Positions 15,635-16,520 of a DNA stretch of 16,520 nucleotides are shown piece by piece. Source of the stretch: Vicinamibacteria bacterium (GTDB taxonomy: Bacteria > Acidobacteriota > Vicinamibacteria > Vicinamibacterales > 2-12-FULL-66-21); assembly GCA_025937075.1 (NCBI GenBank), contig JAICSD010000039.1:1-16520 (forward strand), given 5' to 3'. The stretch's first letter is position 1, and each line of letters begins with the position of its first letter. The position numbers and the translations under genes were made by a program. A model generated the notes under the pieces. That model did not search any database and was not told the DNA's origin. It saw only the letters and a program-made list of their open reading frames with translations.

Positions 15635-16218
15635 CACACGTTGCTCCCGGTCTCACGCGCCTGCTTCGACGGCGGCCGCTTGCCGGCCGCGCGCTGCGAG
15701 AGAATCGTGTGCATCTGGTTGCCTTCCTGGCGTGGCGCGGTCTCGGCGACCGCCACCTCCGCCAGCTCGTCGATCAGCCGCTCCAGGATGCGGCGCCCGA
15801 TCTCCGGGTGCGCCATCTCACGGCCGCGGAAGAAAATCGTCGCCTTGACCTTGTCCCCTTCAGCCAGGAAGCGCTCGATGTGCTTCTTCTTGAACTGATA
15901 GTCGTGCTCGTCGACCTTCGGCCGGAACTTGATTTCCTTGACCTCGATGATCTTCTGGTGCTTCTTGGCCGAGCGCGCGCGCTTCTGCTCCTGGTACTGG
16001 TACCGCCCGAAATCCATGATGCGGCACACCGGGGGGGTTGCGGTCGCCGCAATCTCGACGAGGTCCAGCCCCTTCTGGCGCGCGATCGCGAGCGCCTGGG
16101 GCGGCGGCATGATCCCGAGCTGCGTGCCGTCCTCGTCGATCACGCGGACCTCACGGACCCGGATGCGTTCGTTGACCCGCGTGCGATCGTCGCGCCGCGG
16201 ACTGCGATCAAAAGCGAT
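15634..16218 (-). CDS. infC: Translation initiation factor IF-3
   Basis: IF-3 binds the 30S subunit, prevents premature 50S joining and rejects non-standard start codons. Read from an ATC start at 16218 the product has 194 residues: [10 protein letters not shown], then [19 protein letters not shown] (conserved N-domain), a linker with [16 protein letters not shown] and a C-domain with [18 protein letters not shown] and [17 protein letters not shown]. The only conventional start, GTG at 16143, would delete the conserved RVNERIR block, and a TGA closes the frame upstream of the ATC. Rare AUU/AUC/AUA starts are a known infC feature that lets IF-3 repress its own translation. It follows thrS across a 155-bp repeat-rich gap. 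Confidence 0.95.
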   Translation of the reverse strand: MAFDRSPRRDDRTRVNERIRVREVRVIDEDGTQLGIMPPPQALAIARQKGLDLVEIAATATPPVCRIMDFGRYQYQEQKRARSAKKHQKIIEVKEIKFRPKVDEHDYQFKKKHIERFLAEGDKVKATIFFRGREMAHPEIGRRILERLIDELAEVAVAETAPRQEGNQMHTILSQRAAGKRPPSKQARETGSNV

Positions 16219-16222
16219 AAAG

Positions 16223-16228
16223 CCTCCT
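16223..16228 (-). promoter_or_regulatory. Shine-Dalgarno AGGAGG deciding the infC AUC start
   Basis: A perfect AGGAGG on the minus strand (16228-16223) lies 4 nt before ATC at 16218, the only start compatible with the conserved IF-3 N-terminus. The strong site probably offsets the weak AUC codon. Confidence 0.8.
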
Positions 16229-16265
16229 ACTGAATTTCATTCGACGCTCTTCACTGAGAAAAGCA

Positions 16266-16379
16266 CAGGAGATCAGGAGATCAGGAGAAATGAATTTCCC
16301 TTTTGTCTTAGCTCCTGATCTCCTGATCTCCTGGTCTCCTGTGATCAACTCCTGGTCTCCTGAGCTCCTGTGATCAACT
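16266..16379. repeat. CTCCTGAT octamer array with 22-bp perfect inverted repeat
   Basis: CTCCTG units occur seven times from 16312 to 16377 (CTCCTGAT, CTCCTGAT, CTCCTGGT, then longer CTCCTGTGATCAA types). An inverse block lies at 16266-16287. The arms 16266-16287 and 16312-16333 are perfectly complementary over 22 bp around a 24-nt loop. The sequence TCCTGTGATCAACT occurs at 16337-16350 and again at 16366-16379, the second copy spanning the thrS stop codon. The transcribed strand is rich in AGGAG. Confidence 0.9.
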
Positions 16380-16520
16380 TGCAGCCGCTAGCCCTGCCTC
16401 CGGTTCACCCTTGGACTCGATCTCCGCCAGCGCCCGGCGTACAAAATCATCGACGCTGCGCGCGCCTCGATCGCCCCCGGTGCGGCTGCGCAGGGCGACG
16501 GTTCCTTCGGCGGCCTCGCG
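16374..16520 (-). CDS. thrS: Threonine-tRNA ligase, C-terminal end (cut by window)
   Basis: The last 48 codons are present and the rest lies beyond the right edge. The peptide has GTVALRSRTGGDRGARSVDD then FVRRALAEIE, matching the end of the ThrRS anticodon-binding domain (GTVAVRSR...SLDEF pattern). A tail of about 15 residues follows. Position directly before infC is the classical order. The TGA at 16376-16374 lies inside one copy of the intergenic repeat. Identification relies on this short tail plus the synteny. Confidence 0.88.
   Translation of the reverse strand, partial: REAAEGTVALRSRTGGDRGARSVDDFVRRALAEIESKGEPEAGLAAAS

Noticed and set aside
1..16520. CRISPR array, from the many repeats
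   Set aside because: Units are 7-8 bp and contiguous, without 20-50 bp spacers, and no cas gene is present.

Overview
The window reads as a chromosomal segment of a high-GC bacterium, most likely an Acidobacteriota member near Vicinamibacteria. That placement is an inference from base composition, from the orphan MacB/FtsX-type permease of the ADOP family (first described in Acidobacteria), from the frequent GTG/TTG starts, and from the protein sequences. Nothing here looks like a plasmid, phage or genomic island.

Layout: (1) 1-3776, plus strand: two adjacent ABC exporter half-transporters, one with a degenerate ATP site and one with a canonical Walker B. They look like the two subunits of a heterodimeric exporter of the BmrCD/TM287-288/MdlAB type. 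(2) 3786-4300: a broken Uma2-family (DUF820) gene on the minus strand with its middle deleted, then about 290 bp with no recognisable gene. (3) 4301-7062, plus strand: a 22-codon ORF coupled by a 4-bp overlap to an 898-residue ADOP permease. (4) 7118-7615, minus strand: a 3D-domain cell-wall protein with its own sigma70-like promoter. (5) 7724-16520, minus strand: a long housekeeping array. In transcription order it is thrS (C-terminus only), infC, rpmI, rplT, pheS, pheT, a zapB-like gene, zapA, a probable 6S RNA (ssrS), rny, thiL and a DUF2062 membrane protein. This joins the classical thrS-infC-rpmI-rplT-pheST translation cluster to division-ring factors, the RNA polymerase regulator 6S RNA and the RNase Y decay enzyme.

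The genes are mostly ordinary; the gaps between them are not. Almost every gap over about 40 bp in or near the transcription units holds a short-period tandem repeat, and each gap has its own motif: CAACTCC (7 bp), a GGGATT-type unit (7 bp), an ATTGGTGA-like unit, GGTTCCAA (8 bp) and CTCCTGAT (8 bp). Two of these arrays also carry an inverted copy that makes a long stem-loop. Separately, two gaps in the translation/division cluster carry a REP-like hairpin with compensatory arm changes followed by a constant 10-nt tail. A third gap has a weaker relative of it.

Other points for a second look: PheT lacks the N-terminal tRNA-binding (EMAP/OB) domain, infC almost certainly starts at AUC, and the probable 6S promoter uses the zapA stop codon as part of its -10 box. 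I found no convincing new multi-gene system. The intergenic repeats are the strongest undescribed-looking signal.
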